64,000 nucleotides of DNA, from positions 9,647 through 73,646 of the forward strand of contig CAJNOI010000158.1 of assembly GCA_905250115.1 (NCBI GenBank), in the 5' to 3' direction. Shown here one piece after another: positions 37,501 to 49,471 of this stretch (position 1 is the stretch's first letter; each line of letters starts with the position of its first letter). The notes below the pieces were generated by a model. It was not told the DNA's origin and did no database searches. It worked only from the letters and a program-made list of their open reading frames with translations. Source of the DNA: Adineta steineri. Taxonomy: Eukaryota; Rotifera; Eurotatoria; Adinetida; Adinetidae. Made by a program: the position numbers and the translations under genes.

Positions 37501-40500
37501 CAGTTATAAAACCACATAAAGATTTTCGACTTATTTTAACTATGGATCCAAAACAAGGAAATGGAGAAATTTCAAGACCAATGAGAAATCGTTGTTGTGA
37601 AATTTATATTGATGGTCAACAAGAATATAATCATTATGATTCTAAAGAATTATTACAAGCTTGTCAAATTTATCAAGAAAAACAACAAGAAGATTTTATT
37701 CAAATTCATAATATACTTTGTCAAAAAGGTTACTTAATATTTTTAACTAAATAAATATATATATATAAATATTTTTATGATTTATTTTAGTATCAACATT
37801 TGCATTTCATAATTTAATTCGTGCATGTTTATTATTCAATGAATTATCTCATACAACAAATGAACCATTTCGTTTATCAATAAAAACAGCATATCGAACA
37901 TTAAATACTCGTTTAAATAATGAAATTGATTTATTAATTGATGAATTTCAACCCAATTCAATATCTTCAAATTTTCTTATATTTCCAACACGAATAAATG
38001 ATTTATGTTTACAACCTGAATTAACACTTTCATATAAACGAAATCTTCCACTTTGGTCTTGTTCATCTAAAGATAATTCAAGAATATTTCATTTATTATT
38101 CTATCGTTTTATTGAAAAACTATCAACGATATCAATTGAATATGATTTATTTATTTCCAAACATCCACAACAAATAAATTTAATAAATTTATCCAAAGAA
38201 ATTAATAATATAAATAATAATGTATTATTAAGAATATTAGTTGAACATGATTCTCTTACAAAACAATATAGAAAAAGTGTCAAAACAAAATATATTGATG
38301 AACAATTATTTTTTGAAAATACAGATGGACAATTTTGGTTAGCTATGAAAGATTATTTTCTCAGAGCTTTATCTTCGTAAGTACTTTAATAAATAGAGTG
38401 TCAATAAGTTGTTAATTTCTAATTTGGATTAAGTATTTCTATTAATAATGTTTTCGATTTACTTGTAAGAGATACCCCGAGAAACAAAAATCAATGTACA
38501 GTTTAGATATATCTTTTCTTCTATTTTACAAATAGTCAATACGACCCAGGGGTGGCTCAGTCCTTATTACGAAGTATTTTATTCATTATGGGACTCAAAA
38601 TCTCGTAGAGGGAACCGAATTCTTCCCCCTAGTTTCAAATCCGGAAACTCAAAAGATGCGTGCGGGTGAGGGCAGGTGAAATTGAAAGGGTTTGTTTTGT
38701 TTCCAAACCCTCATCCGCATCTTTCGAACACTCTTTCTGAGCTTCTTATCTCAAGCAGACAAAAAATTGGAAAAACGCGTTTAAACGCTCAATCGGAAAC
38801 CGCGATTGTAACCCATTCACGCTTAATAATAAAATGCCATAAACGGCGTTTTGGACATAAAATCTCCACCTTTATAACGTTAAAACGCGCGTTTATCTTA
38901 GAGTTTAAAATCCATGCGTTTAAGCGTTAAAAATAGGAGTTTTCCACCGTTTTAATGTTATAAAGGTGGTGACTTTACGTCCAAAACGCCGTCTATGACG
39001 TTTTATTATTAAGCGTGAATGAGTTACAATCGCGGTTCTTGATTGAGCACTTAAACGCTTTTTTCCAATTTTTTGCCCGCTTGGGTCGAAATAATAGATT
39101 TACATCCAATTTCTAAATTAACATTTTTCTTCTTCTATACGACTAAAACATATCACTTGAATTTTATTTCATTAGATCTGATTTAATTAATGATAATGAC
39201 TTATCATTTTCATATTATCGTTCATGGCGTTGGTTTCTATCAATAATTGAATCACCATCAACAAATTTAATAAATCGTCGTCTTCATTTGATTATTGCAT
39301 GGCCATATATACGTTTACTTTTCTTAATTCATATAGAAGATTCTTTATTTGTTGAACAAATCAAACAAATTGATGAACAATATATGTTAATACAAAATGA
39401 ATTTTTTCTTTTTTATAATCATTATCAAACTCAAATACATTATTTGATAAAAACAAAATCGGAATATGATTATTTATGTCGACAAAAACAAGTTTTTAAT
39501 CAAATTGATTTATTTTTGGATAATAAAACCGAGAAAAATATAGAAAAATATTTACAATATTGGTTTCATTATGAAAAACAATCAATTTCATATTTTCAAC
39601 AATTAAAACAAACTGAGGTAAGTCATTTTTTTCTTACAATCAGTTCTAATCTATAGTTAATAGCGAATACAGACACATCCTATTACTGTAAAAATATTTT
39701 GTAAGAACTTTTAGTTATTTAAGACACGATTATTTTCTGTTTAAAATCATAGATATACATTGCTGATAATAAGAAAGAATGTTTGAAGAAACTCGTAGAA
39801 CATAGAATCTGTGAAAAGATAATAATTTTAGCATTGTAATATTCATTCTTAATAACATTTTTTAATGATATTTCTATCATTAGAAAGAAATTATAATATT
39901 TTTTTTCTCATGATAGATTAGAATGTAGAAATGAATTTAATCTATGAATATTTACAAGTAATTCATTTTTGTTATATTAACAGAACAAGCCATATATGTA
40001 TATTTGTTATTTTAAACATATAAGATTTCGATTCATATCAGTAAATATACCCTACAAAAAAAATGCGCTTTTAATTAACTGATAAGATTTCTTCTCTCAG
40101 CTCGTTTAAGGTCATGTTTTAATGTAACCAATTTTCAGCGATATTTATTGTTACAATCAGGTAGATTTATGCGCAACGATCAGATCGTGTGATGTGATTA
40201 TTTATAAAGATCAGCATGAGTTTAATTTTCTACAAAAGCTAAATAAATGCCTAAATCCATGCGAGTTTATAAGGAGAACACGAGCATACTTCTGTATCAA
40301 CCCTTTCGTTACGATAGTACGAGAAGAGCTACACACGTTTTTAATTATTCTTTTTTATAATAAAATTCACAGAAATCGGTGTGCGATCTCTTGAAAGCAA
40401 TTTAAATAGGGTATTGTAGGGAAGGGTGTAGATGTGGGTTTCTCTTCTTCTTCGATCCTCACAATCGCATCGTCAAAGTTGTTCTTTGCTATTTCATGAA

Positions 40501-43500
40501 AATAGTCGATAAGCTTTACAGCTAATAAACGTCAGCAGTTAAAATTTCCGTTCAAGTATAGCAAGGCTCAGTATTACTTATATTTCATATATCACATACG
40601 AAAATAGATGAATTACTTTTTACATATGTCCCTATCAGCCGTAAACTACAATTTTTGAAAAGGCAAGATCAGTCGCTTCATCATCCACCTCTCAATCCGT
40701 CACTGGTCCCTATCTCTAAAAACAGCTAGTAATAGGATTTACTAAGTTTCAATGCCGAAAAAAAAACATTTCTGTAACGAAAGGGTTAAAGAAGAAACAA
40801 TATCAGAGATTATCAGTCAAAATAGATTGCATTCTCTGCATTAATGAATTCCAGAGTCGGAGTTAACTTTTTCGATTCCGCATTTTACTACTCTACATGT
40901 ATATATTTGTTTATTTGTTAATAGAATTTTGACTTAAATATTTTCAATGAAATTGAAACAAGTTGGAATGAATTAAAATATTCTACAACAATATTTGATC
41001 GTGATATATTATTTTATAATACATTTGAATCGATACTTTATTATAATTATCAATGGATAGATTCATACATTCATCCAAATACTTGTTCATATCCATTTAT
41101 ATCATTAACAATTCCATTTTATAATATTGAAAATCCTGATGAATATTTTTGTCAATTAATATCCTATTCAATAAATCCATTAATCAATGAAATTTATATT
41201 GAAAAATGGCTTGAACAAACATCATCAACCTCATTATTATATTATTTTAATATTCGTTCAACAAATGTCCCATTTGGTTTATATGAAAAAATTCATAAAC
41301 AAAATCATTTTTGGTCAAAATTTCTTTGGTTAAATGGTTCATTTCTTCAATGTAATCGATCAAAACTTGAAGAATTTGTTCGAAATTGTTTAGAAGATAC
41401 TGATTCTTCAATTAATTCTCAAAATCTTTCATTAGAATTAATTGAACAAAGTTTAAATAAAATTCAATTAATTCAACCACGTGGTGAAATTGATCCATTT
41501 ATCTATGAACAAATAATAAATGATTATAAAATCAAATTTCAATCGGAAATATCATCGGAATATAATTTACGTATTGAATATCAACAACAATATGAATATT
41601 CATTAAATCTTACAATTCATCAATGGGAAAATCAAATGAAATTAATTTTAAATGAAATACAAATCGAACAAAATGATTTCTATCGTTTTAATAATGATCA
41701 ATATCAAACATTAATTATTTATTTAACAAAACAATTAATTAATGAATTATTAAATAAAGATTTTCTTATTGAACAAATTTATCAGAAAAAAGATAAGAAA
41801 ATTTATCGACAATGGAGAAAAAATATTGTGGAATTTTATCGAAATATAATTTTAGCAGAAAAATTTTATATTTATAGAGATATTACAATGCCTGTAATGA
41901 AACAAATCTTTCAAATTATTTTAGCATTTGATTATCATTTTCAATTAAATAATGAAACAAATAAAAAGATTTTTCATCTATGTATTTTTCCATTTGAATT
42001 AAATCATTTCAATTTATATGATATTGCATTTGATTTATTTGAAAAAAGAACATTTGTTCAACAACAAATGACAACAGAACGTTTTACACAGTAAGATATC
42101 TTCTTCTTTGTTTTATTTCATACATAACAATCTGTAGAATTCAGTGCACTAGTCACACTTTTTTTGTTTATGTATTGCAAGTTATGTATAATACAATACC
42201 TTTATATTACTGATGAGATACTGGGAAGAAGTCGTGTATTATGATAGAAGATACGAATTCGGAGAAGAGTGTGAGGGTGGATAGGCTTGAAAGTGGATAA
42301 ACACTCACACCCACACCCACAAGACTAAAGTTCCGATATAGCCGATAAATTCTTTTCTTTCATTATTTAATTATCATGTAAGACAATACTTCCGAAACTT
42401 TTAAAAACAATATATTTATAGAAACAAACAGAAAGCTCGACTTCGTTCGCTAATTCTATTAAATCTAAAGTGCATTCTACATAGTGCTATTAAAAGCAAT
42501 TTATATTATCGATTTAGTGTTATAACGCAAATAGAGTCAGTTTTAATCTTTGAAGAAGAGTCGTATCGTTTAGTCTAAGCTGAAAACAAGTCGACAAGGA
42601 GAATTTGATATTTTACATCTGCAATAAAGATAGAGTTGACTAACTCAGAAGAGTCGAATCTGAATGGACATTTCTTTATATAAATTTTATTCTGTTTAGG
42701 TTTTTTGTATTAATTGCTGAATATCTTGTTGTTTCTTGTCATATAAATCATAATCGATCGACAAATTTTAATAATTTATTACAATCATATGTTGAAACAG
42801 TTCATTATTTATGGTCTGAAGAACAACGACAAATCGATGAAGAAAAACGTATATCATCAAGTATCTATCGTCATGAAATAAGTGAACTTGAAAGTGAACA
42901 AGATGATTATGAATATAAACGTTTATTTCCATCATTTGACTCTGAATTTCAAGATTTTTTCCCGATGAATCAAAATGTTGACAATGAAGATATTAAACCA
43001 GATGAAGAAAAAACACAAAAATCTTCAATTCTTCCATATTTTCTTCTCTATGAATATTTTTCATTAATTCTTCATAATGAAAAAAATTCTTTAAATAATT
43101 TTCTTCAACCATTTTTCAATAGTATTTATGAATTTGGTGAAGATAATCGTTTAATAACTCATATGATTCGTTTATCAATTGAATCCAAAGAGAATTTCTC
43201 CAGTTATATTTTAAATCTTAATAAACCATTTGATATTTATCAAGATTCCAAACCATCAATGATAATTGAATGTTATCCATTATTATCTACAATTGAACAA
43301 CGTACAACAAATCTTTTAATAACACATGAAAATCATCCAACATTAAATGAAATTCTTCTTGTTATTAAACGTATAAAATCATTTTCAATAAAAAATTCTT
43401 TAATTAAATTTCTCTATGGTTTTGATATACTTTTTGATAAATTAAATTATTGGCAACATACATATGCATCAAAAACTCTACAAACCACATTTGATGAACA

Positions 43501-46500
43501 AATGGAACAATTAACAGTAATAATAATTAAATTTCGTAAATATGAATTTAATTGTTATGAACAATCATTATCAATGATTGATTATAATCAACGTAAAACA
43601 ACAATTGAAAATTGGTGGTTACATTTATTTGGTATAATGAATTCGAAAAATGATTTAGTTTTATTTGAAAAAATTTTACATGAATTTATTCATAAAGCTA
43701 CTCTTGGTGATTTTCAAATACGTTTAGAAATTTTTCAATTATTTTCCAAATATTTTCATAATGAAAATATTTTAATATTAAATTCAATATTAAAATATTA
43801 TCAACAATTTTCTGACTATATTGAAAATGAAAAACAAATATTAAGAAAACCAATTGAAAATGATATTAAAAAATTTTTAAAAATTCAACAATGGAAAGAT
43901 ACAAATTATTATGCACTTAAACAATCGATTGATAAATCACATAAATATTTATTTAAATCAATTAAAAAATATAAACAATTACTTAATCAACCTATTGAAA
44001 AATATTTTTCAACATATCAAATTAAATTTCAAGATGATAATCAAGATTTTTTCCGTTTAATACAAATAAAATATAATAAAAAATTCTTTAATTTAAATTC
44101 AACTACATTATTCAATTCAATTAAAAGTGATACCAATTCTCTTAAACAATTGTCAACAACAATTAGTTCAATGAATATTAAAACAAATGATCGAAAAGAA
44201 CTTAAACAATTATATACAGAAAAACGTCAATTATTAACACAATTATTTAAAAAATTAACATCAATAGGTTTAGCATTTCGTAAAGGTTTAGTATATTTAA
44301 ATAAACAAACATTAAATACAATTGAATCAGTTGAATTAAAATATTTTGAAATTAATCTAAAACATAATTATGGAATCATTGAAACAAAGAAAAAGAAAAA
44401 ATTAATTATTGAAAATCGTTTAGATATATTAGAAAAATTTTCTGGAATTTTTCTACAAACAGATAAAAATTATTATAAAATTCTTTATCAACATCATCAA
44501 TTGAAAATTCATTCACAAAAAAATTCTATTGATCCAGTTATATATCAACGTATACAAGGTTTTACAGAACATTTAATTAAATTAATTTATCAACAAAAAA
44601 TTCTTTTAAATTCATTTTTAAAACAATATCAAGAATTTTCAAAACAATTTATTATTTATTCAAAACAAAATTTTCAATATCAATTCAAAGATTTAAATCA
44701 TGTTGATCAATTATATCATTTAACTAGTTCATTAATTGAAAGAAGTTATTCATTTTTATTAATTATTCGTTCAATACCATCAAATTCAGCGGAAAATATT
44801 CCAATTATTGATAGTTTACCGAATTATATACAATTATTAAATACAAATGATTTTAAAGATTTATTAGAAAAATTTTTAGAAAGATTATATTTATTAATCG
44901 AAAAATTAAATCAATTTTATGATAATGTTATTGATTATCATCCATTATTAAAAGATATTAACAATTTACATCAAGAAATTTGTTTAACCAAACAACAAAT
45001 ACAAAATGTTATGGAAAAATTATTTGTCGATGAAAAGAACTTTCCAAATGATATGTTTATTGGACAATTAGTTAAGAATTTTATTGAAATTTATGAACTA
45101 TTTTCACAAATTAATATTCTTAAACAAGAAAAAGGTATAGTTTACTTTTCTTCTCTTGGATTAAAATTATAGAATAAATCGAATCTTTTTAATAATTATA
45201 AATAAGCCACTTTGGATGGATATAAGCAACTTTCTAATTATAAAAAATAATATTTTACGAGGGAAGGTGCCAGGTATAGACTCTATCTTTTGACTACTTG
45301 TACACTTCAATGACGTATGAAAAACCTCAAATGGATTTATTCTCGAAATTTGATTATTTTACTGGATCTTCGGTTGAGGACACGACACTTCGCACATAAA
45401 TAATCTAATGATACCTACAATATTCCTAAAGTTTCAATCGAAACCAATACTATCTTCACGCGATATTCTGTTTTGAAAAAAATCTCGATGTTAGAATATT
45501 TTGTTAAAATATGAGTATTTACTGGAAAATTAGTAACTTCCTAAGGAAACATTCGGTTTGCATAAAACTCTAGGAATATTGTAGACATCATTAGATCTAT
45601 TTATGGGCGAAATCCCATACCCTCAATCAGACATCCCGTACTAATATTTAGATGTAGAAATATATCATTCGCCAATTTATATGTATAAATTCTCAAACAT
45701 AATACTAATAGACGATATTTATACACTATATAATCTTGATACATTAGCAGTTAATTTAGACAAAAAAAATCATTGTTTATTTTAACAGCTTAACAACACA
45801 AAATTAAGCGTAATAGAGCTTAAAAATCTGATTATAGAACTGAGTTTGTCTAGTGTCCCTCGACCGACACTATTATTTTAAAATCCTTAGATTTTATGTT
45901 ATAATTACAAATTTGTTTTGAATGGAAACATTTTCCGATTACTTATTAAAATATCAAGGGAAATACTCTTTGGCATACATTTCGAGGTGAACCTTGAAGT
46001 ACTATACTGAATTATTAACAACTAAAATAATAGAATGCAATACAAACAATCGCATATACTTCAACGAATAACATTAATTAGACTCAATGATTTCTCTGTA
46101 AAAAGATTAGAATTATTTTTGAAGATTAGTCAAAATAAAAAACAAAAAAAAATATATCACGGAGTGAGATAAACTAACTGACCTTATTTCAGATTTTTTT
46201 AAGGGAAAGGATGGATACCGAAAGAATGTCTTCCTGTTTAATAGTTCTCTAAACATACAAGGAATAGCATTTTATGATTTTTTACTATTGTTTTATTCAT
46301 GTAGATTCAATTCCATCTGTCAATTCAAAACCAATACGTCGTTATACAAAACGTTTAATAACCACATTGAGTGATATATCTTCAATAACTCCACCAACTG
46401 ATTCAACATCTTCCATGTGGCTTGTTCATATTTATAATTCTTTTAATAATTATATAACTCAATTTGATCTTCCAAATTTAACAAAATTAATTCCTAAATC

Positions 46501-49471
46501 AATAACATCAAAATCAATAACATTCTTTCATCAAATACATTTATTAGTTGAACAATTATTATATCGTTTTATATATTATCATTATTCGACATCACAAATC
46601 TATTTATCATTAAGTAATACATTTATAAGTTTATTACGTGATGGTTTTCAAATGCCACCAGAAGAAAGTGAAGATGATAAAAATGGTGAAGAACAAAAAA
46701 CTGAAGGTGGTGTATCTGGTATGGGTGATGGACAAGTAGGAAAAGATGCGAAAGATGTTTCAGATCAAATTGAAACTGAAGATCAATTAGATGAAGCGAA
46801 AATGCCTGGACAAGAAAAAGAAGATAATGATGAAAAAACGGATGATCAACAAAATGTTGATGAAGAAAAAAATGGTATTGAAGTTTCATTTGATTTTGAA
46901 GCGCCAGCAGATGATCCATCAAAAGGGTAAAATACAAAATTTTCTTTTCGAAACAAAAAACCATAAAATTTCTTTTTTTAGAGAAAATGAAGACGAAGAA
47001 AATGATGATGATGAAGATAATGAAAGTGAAACAAATGATGATAATATTGAAGATCAAATGGGTGATGTTGATGAAGATGATCAAGGTGAAATATTTGATG
47101 AGAAAAAATGGGGTGATGAAGATAAACAAGATGAAGAAGACGAAGAAGACGAAGATAAAAAAGTAAATCTGAATAAAAAGAAGAATTCTTTGAACTAACT
47201 ATTAATTTATATATTTTTCTAGAAACCAAATGAAACTGATAAAGCTACTGGCAAAGATAAAGAAAAACGTGAGGGTCTTTCAGCTAAAGATGATCAATTA
47301 GATTTAGCTGATGAAGATATTGAAGATAATCCTGATGCAAATACAAATTATGATGATCAACAAGTTGAAACATCAAATAATGATTTAAATGCTGAAGAAC
47401 CACCATTAGAACTTCCAGACAATATGGATTTAGATGGTGGTGATGAAAAAGAAGAACCAAATGAAGATAATCCAGATGAGATAAATCCTCAAGAAGATGA
47501 AAATATTGAATTACCAAATGATGAAAATATGGATAATGAAGAGCAAATCGAAGAAGAAGAAGAAGGAAAAGAAGATGAAAATGATAAAATAAACTCAAGT
47601 AAAAATCCAATACCTGATGATATTCCTGATCAAGAACAAGAACAACTTGAACAATCATCTTTAACACAAGATAAAACATCAAATATTGATTCAGCCAATC
47701 AACCAAATCAACTTGAAAAAACTTTTGCAAATGCCGAAACATTTGAAGAAGAACAAAAAAAACAAGAGAATATTGGTGAATCATCATCATCAACAAAAAC
47801 ATCGCAAACACAACAAATATCATCAAATGAACAAAATCAATTAACACAACAATTAGATAAGAATTTACAAACAGAAAATAATAATAAAACATCAAATCAA
47901 TCCAATGAACAACGAACATTAAGTGAAATAGCTTCATTAATTGATAAAAATTTAAAAGCAGCACTTGATATTGAACAACTTGATGAAGATGAAAATAAGA
48001 TTGATGATATACCACAATTAGAACAAGATGATCAACAAACACAAATTTATGCACATGCTAAAAATATTCCAAAAGATCTTCAACAACAAAAACAAATTCT
48101 GGATTCAGCAACTGATCAACAAGCGAAAAATTTTAATGAACAAGAGAATGTTGAAACAGCAGAACCTGAACCAATGATTATTGATAATCAAGAAGAAGAA
48201 AAAGAAGAAGAACAATCAAAACCATTATCTTCAACATTACAAAAAGAACCAATAAATAAAAATAAATCATCTTCCATACATGATCAACCATCATCATCAG
48301 CATTAACTGAAGAACAAAATGAAATGATAACAATTGATAAACCTTATATTCCAACAACAACAGTTGAACATCAATTTGATTATACAGCACATGTTAAACC
48401 AATAACAAATGATTTAACTGAACAAATTGAATATCAATTAGAAGAATGGTATACACATTCAAATGAAAATCTTCAAGATGAAGGTAATAATGCTGAACAA
48501 CTTTGGACACAATTAGAATATTTAACACAACCATATGTTTTTGAATTATGTGAACAACTTCGTCTTTTACTTGAACCAACACAACGAACGAAATATTCAG
48601 GAGATTATCGAACTGGAAAACGTTTAAATATGAAACGTATTATTTCATATATAGCATCGGATTTTCGTAAAGATAGAATTTGGTTACGACGTTTAAAACC
48701 ATCGAAAAGACAATATCAATTAATATTAGCTATTGATGACAGTCAATCGATGGATAATTTACAAGTTAAACGTTTAGCTTTAGAATCTTTAATTTTACTT
48801 GGACAAACATTAAATTTATTAGATATTGGACAATTTGGTATTGTTTCATTTGGACAATATATTAAAACGTTACAACCATTAAATCAAACATTTAATCATG
48901 AAAATGGTATTCATGTACTTAAACAATTAAAATTTGATCAAACTAAAACACTTTTAGCAGATGTAAGATTTACTTTTATTTTTTTCATATAAAAAAATTC
49001 TTTTTCTATTTAATTCTATAGCTTATGGAATCAGTTACACATACATTCAGTAAAGAAAAAATTCAGACATCAAATCCATTATCTCAATTATTAATAATTT
49101 TATCTGATGGTCGTGGTTTAACTGTATCGGGTAAAGATCGTTTATTAAAAAGTGTTCGTCATGCTATGTCACAAAATATATTCATTGTTTTTGTTATTCT
49201 TGATAATATTAATCATGAAAAATCTACATCAATCTTTCAAATAAATGAAGCTATATTCAATGGTGATAAGGTATTTAAGACAAGAAAAATAAAAAAAAAC
49301 AGAAAAAAAATATTTCTATTTATTTAGGTGGAATTTCGTTCATATTTGGATAGTTTTCCATTTCCTTATTATTTAGTAATACAAAATTTGGAAATGTTAC
49401 CCCGTGCTTTAATTGATGTATTAAGACAATTTCTTGAATTGACTACTACTAATAACAACAGCAATCAGTGA
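28577..49471 (+). CDS. MDN1: Midasin (dynein-like AAA ATPase of pre-60S maturation)
   Basis: A multi-exon gene of about 21 kb, estimated at 4,900 aa, ending TGA 49469-49471. Midasin (yeast Rea1) is a nucleolar/nuclear mechanoenzyme that pulls assembly factors off pre-60S particles. First exons: 28577-28669, 28730-28980, 29059-29120, 29170-29321. The six AAA modules appear in order: AAA1 GPISNGKT with Walker B WLLMEDID (about 30021-30480); AAA2 GETGCGKT (31330-32330); AAA3 GETSVGKT with WIILDELN (32990-33450); AAA4 GETGCGKT (33930-34560); AAA5 GNPGVGKT (35430-35960); AAA6 GPSSRSSKST with WLILENVN (36960-37620). A long linker is encoded to about 46640, then an Asp/Glu-rich region (46650-48400) and the C-terminal MIDAS domain with DDSQSM (48717-49440), which binds Ytm1/Rsa4-type UBL domains. 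Introns inside the P-loops of AAA2 and AAA4 restore the motifs in phase. Six introns exceed 400 nt and several carry transposon-like inserts. The choice of start among 28469 and 28577 is uncertain. Confidence 0.95.
34705..34787 (+). mobile_element. MITE copy 1, hAT-like ends, in an MDN1 intron
   Basis: 83 bp with terminal inverted repeats CAGTGTTTTATTC and AGATAAAATACTG (mates of CAGTNNTTTATCT) and internal GGGTGGGC and CGCCCATC blocks. The flanking eight bases TAGCGTAG and CAGTGTAG agree at six positions, as expected for an old 8-bp target duplication of an hAT-type element. Confidence 0.65.
36565..36635 (-). mobile_element. MITE copy 2 of the same family, inverted
   Basis: 71 bp with ends CAGTACTTTGTCT and AGATAAAGTACTG. 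Its reverse complement shares the ends and the internal GGGTGGGC, CGCCCATC and AAACGA blocks with the copy at 34705-34787. No target duplication is visible. Lies in the MDN1 intron 36301-36869. Confidence 0.65.
38651..38726. repeat. Imperfect hairpin in an MDN1 intron
   Basis: Left arm AAAAGATGCG..GGTGAGGG and right arm CCCTCATCCGCATCTTT are imperfect reverse complements, with a nested GGGTTTG/CAAACCC stem. It lies 25 bp before the large foldback at 38752. Confidence 0.6.
38752..39083. mobile_element. Long foldback element in an MDN1 intron
   Basis: Two arms of about 125 bp are near reverse complements: the left arm begins CAAGCAGACAAAAAATTGG and passes through ACGCTTAATAATAAAA, CGGCGTTTTGGAC and CCACCTTTATAACGTTAAAA; the right arm mirrors these and ends CCAATTTTTTGCCCGCTTG. 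No coding capacity. It fits a foldback or MITE-type element; I could not identify a superfamily or target duplication. Confidence 0.8.
40301..40785. mobile_element. piggyBac-like MITE in an MDN1 intron
   Basis: 485 bp bounded by inverted repeats CCCTTTCGTTAC (40301-40312) and GTAACGAAAGGG (40774-40785). The right flank is TTAA (40786-40789) and the left is TCAA (40297-40300), a one-base change from the TTAA target of piggyBac elements, whose ends also begin CCC. There is no transposase frame, so it is non-autonomous. Confidence 0.7.
42265..42325. repeat. G-rich/C-rich near-palindrome with telomere-like units
   Basis: GTGTGAGGGTGG on the left and CACTCACACCCACACCCACA on the right, within the MDN1 intron 42092-42699. 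The right side holds two CCCACA units, the complement of the TGTGGG telomere repeat reported for bdelloid rotifers. Confidence 0.5.
45365..45640. mobile_element. Foldback element in an MDN1 intron
   Basis: The left arm (about 45366-45448, containing CATAAATAATCTAATGATAC and CTACAATATTCCTA) is matched by its reverse complement in the right arm (about 45553-45636) at roughly three positions in four. No coding capacity; superfamily not identified. Confidence 0.65.

Noticed and set aside
38676-38930. 84-codon plus-strand frame
   Set aside because: Lies across an intronic hairpin and the foldback element; not midasin and not transposase-like.
40194-40394. 66-codon plus-strand frame overlapping the piggyBac-like MITE
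   Set aside because: Crosses the left end of the element and shows no transposase motif.
46623-48582. Long minus-strand frames opposite the midasin acidic region
   Set aside because: They are antisense shadows of GAA/GAT-rich codons (Leu/His/Phe-rich translation).
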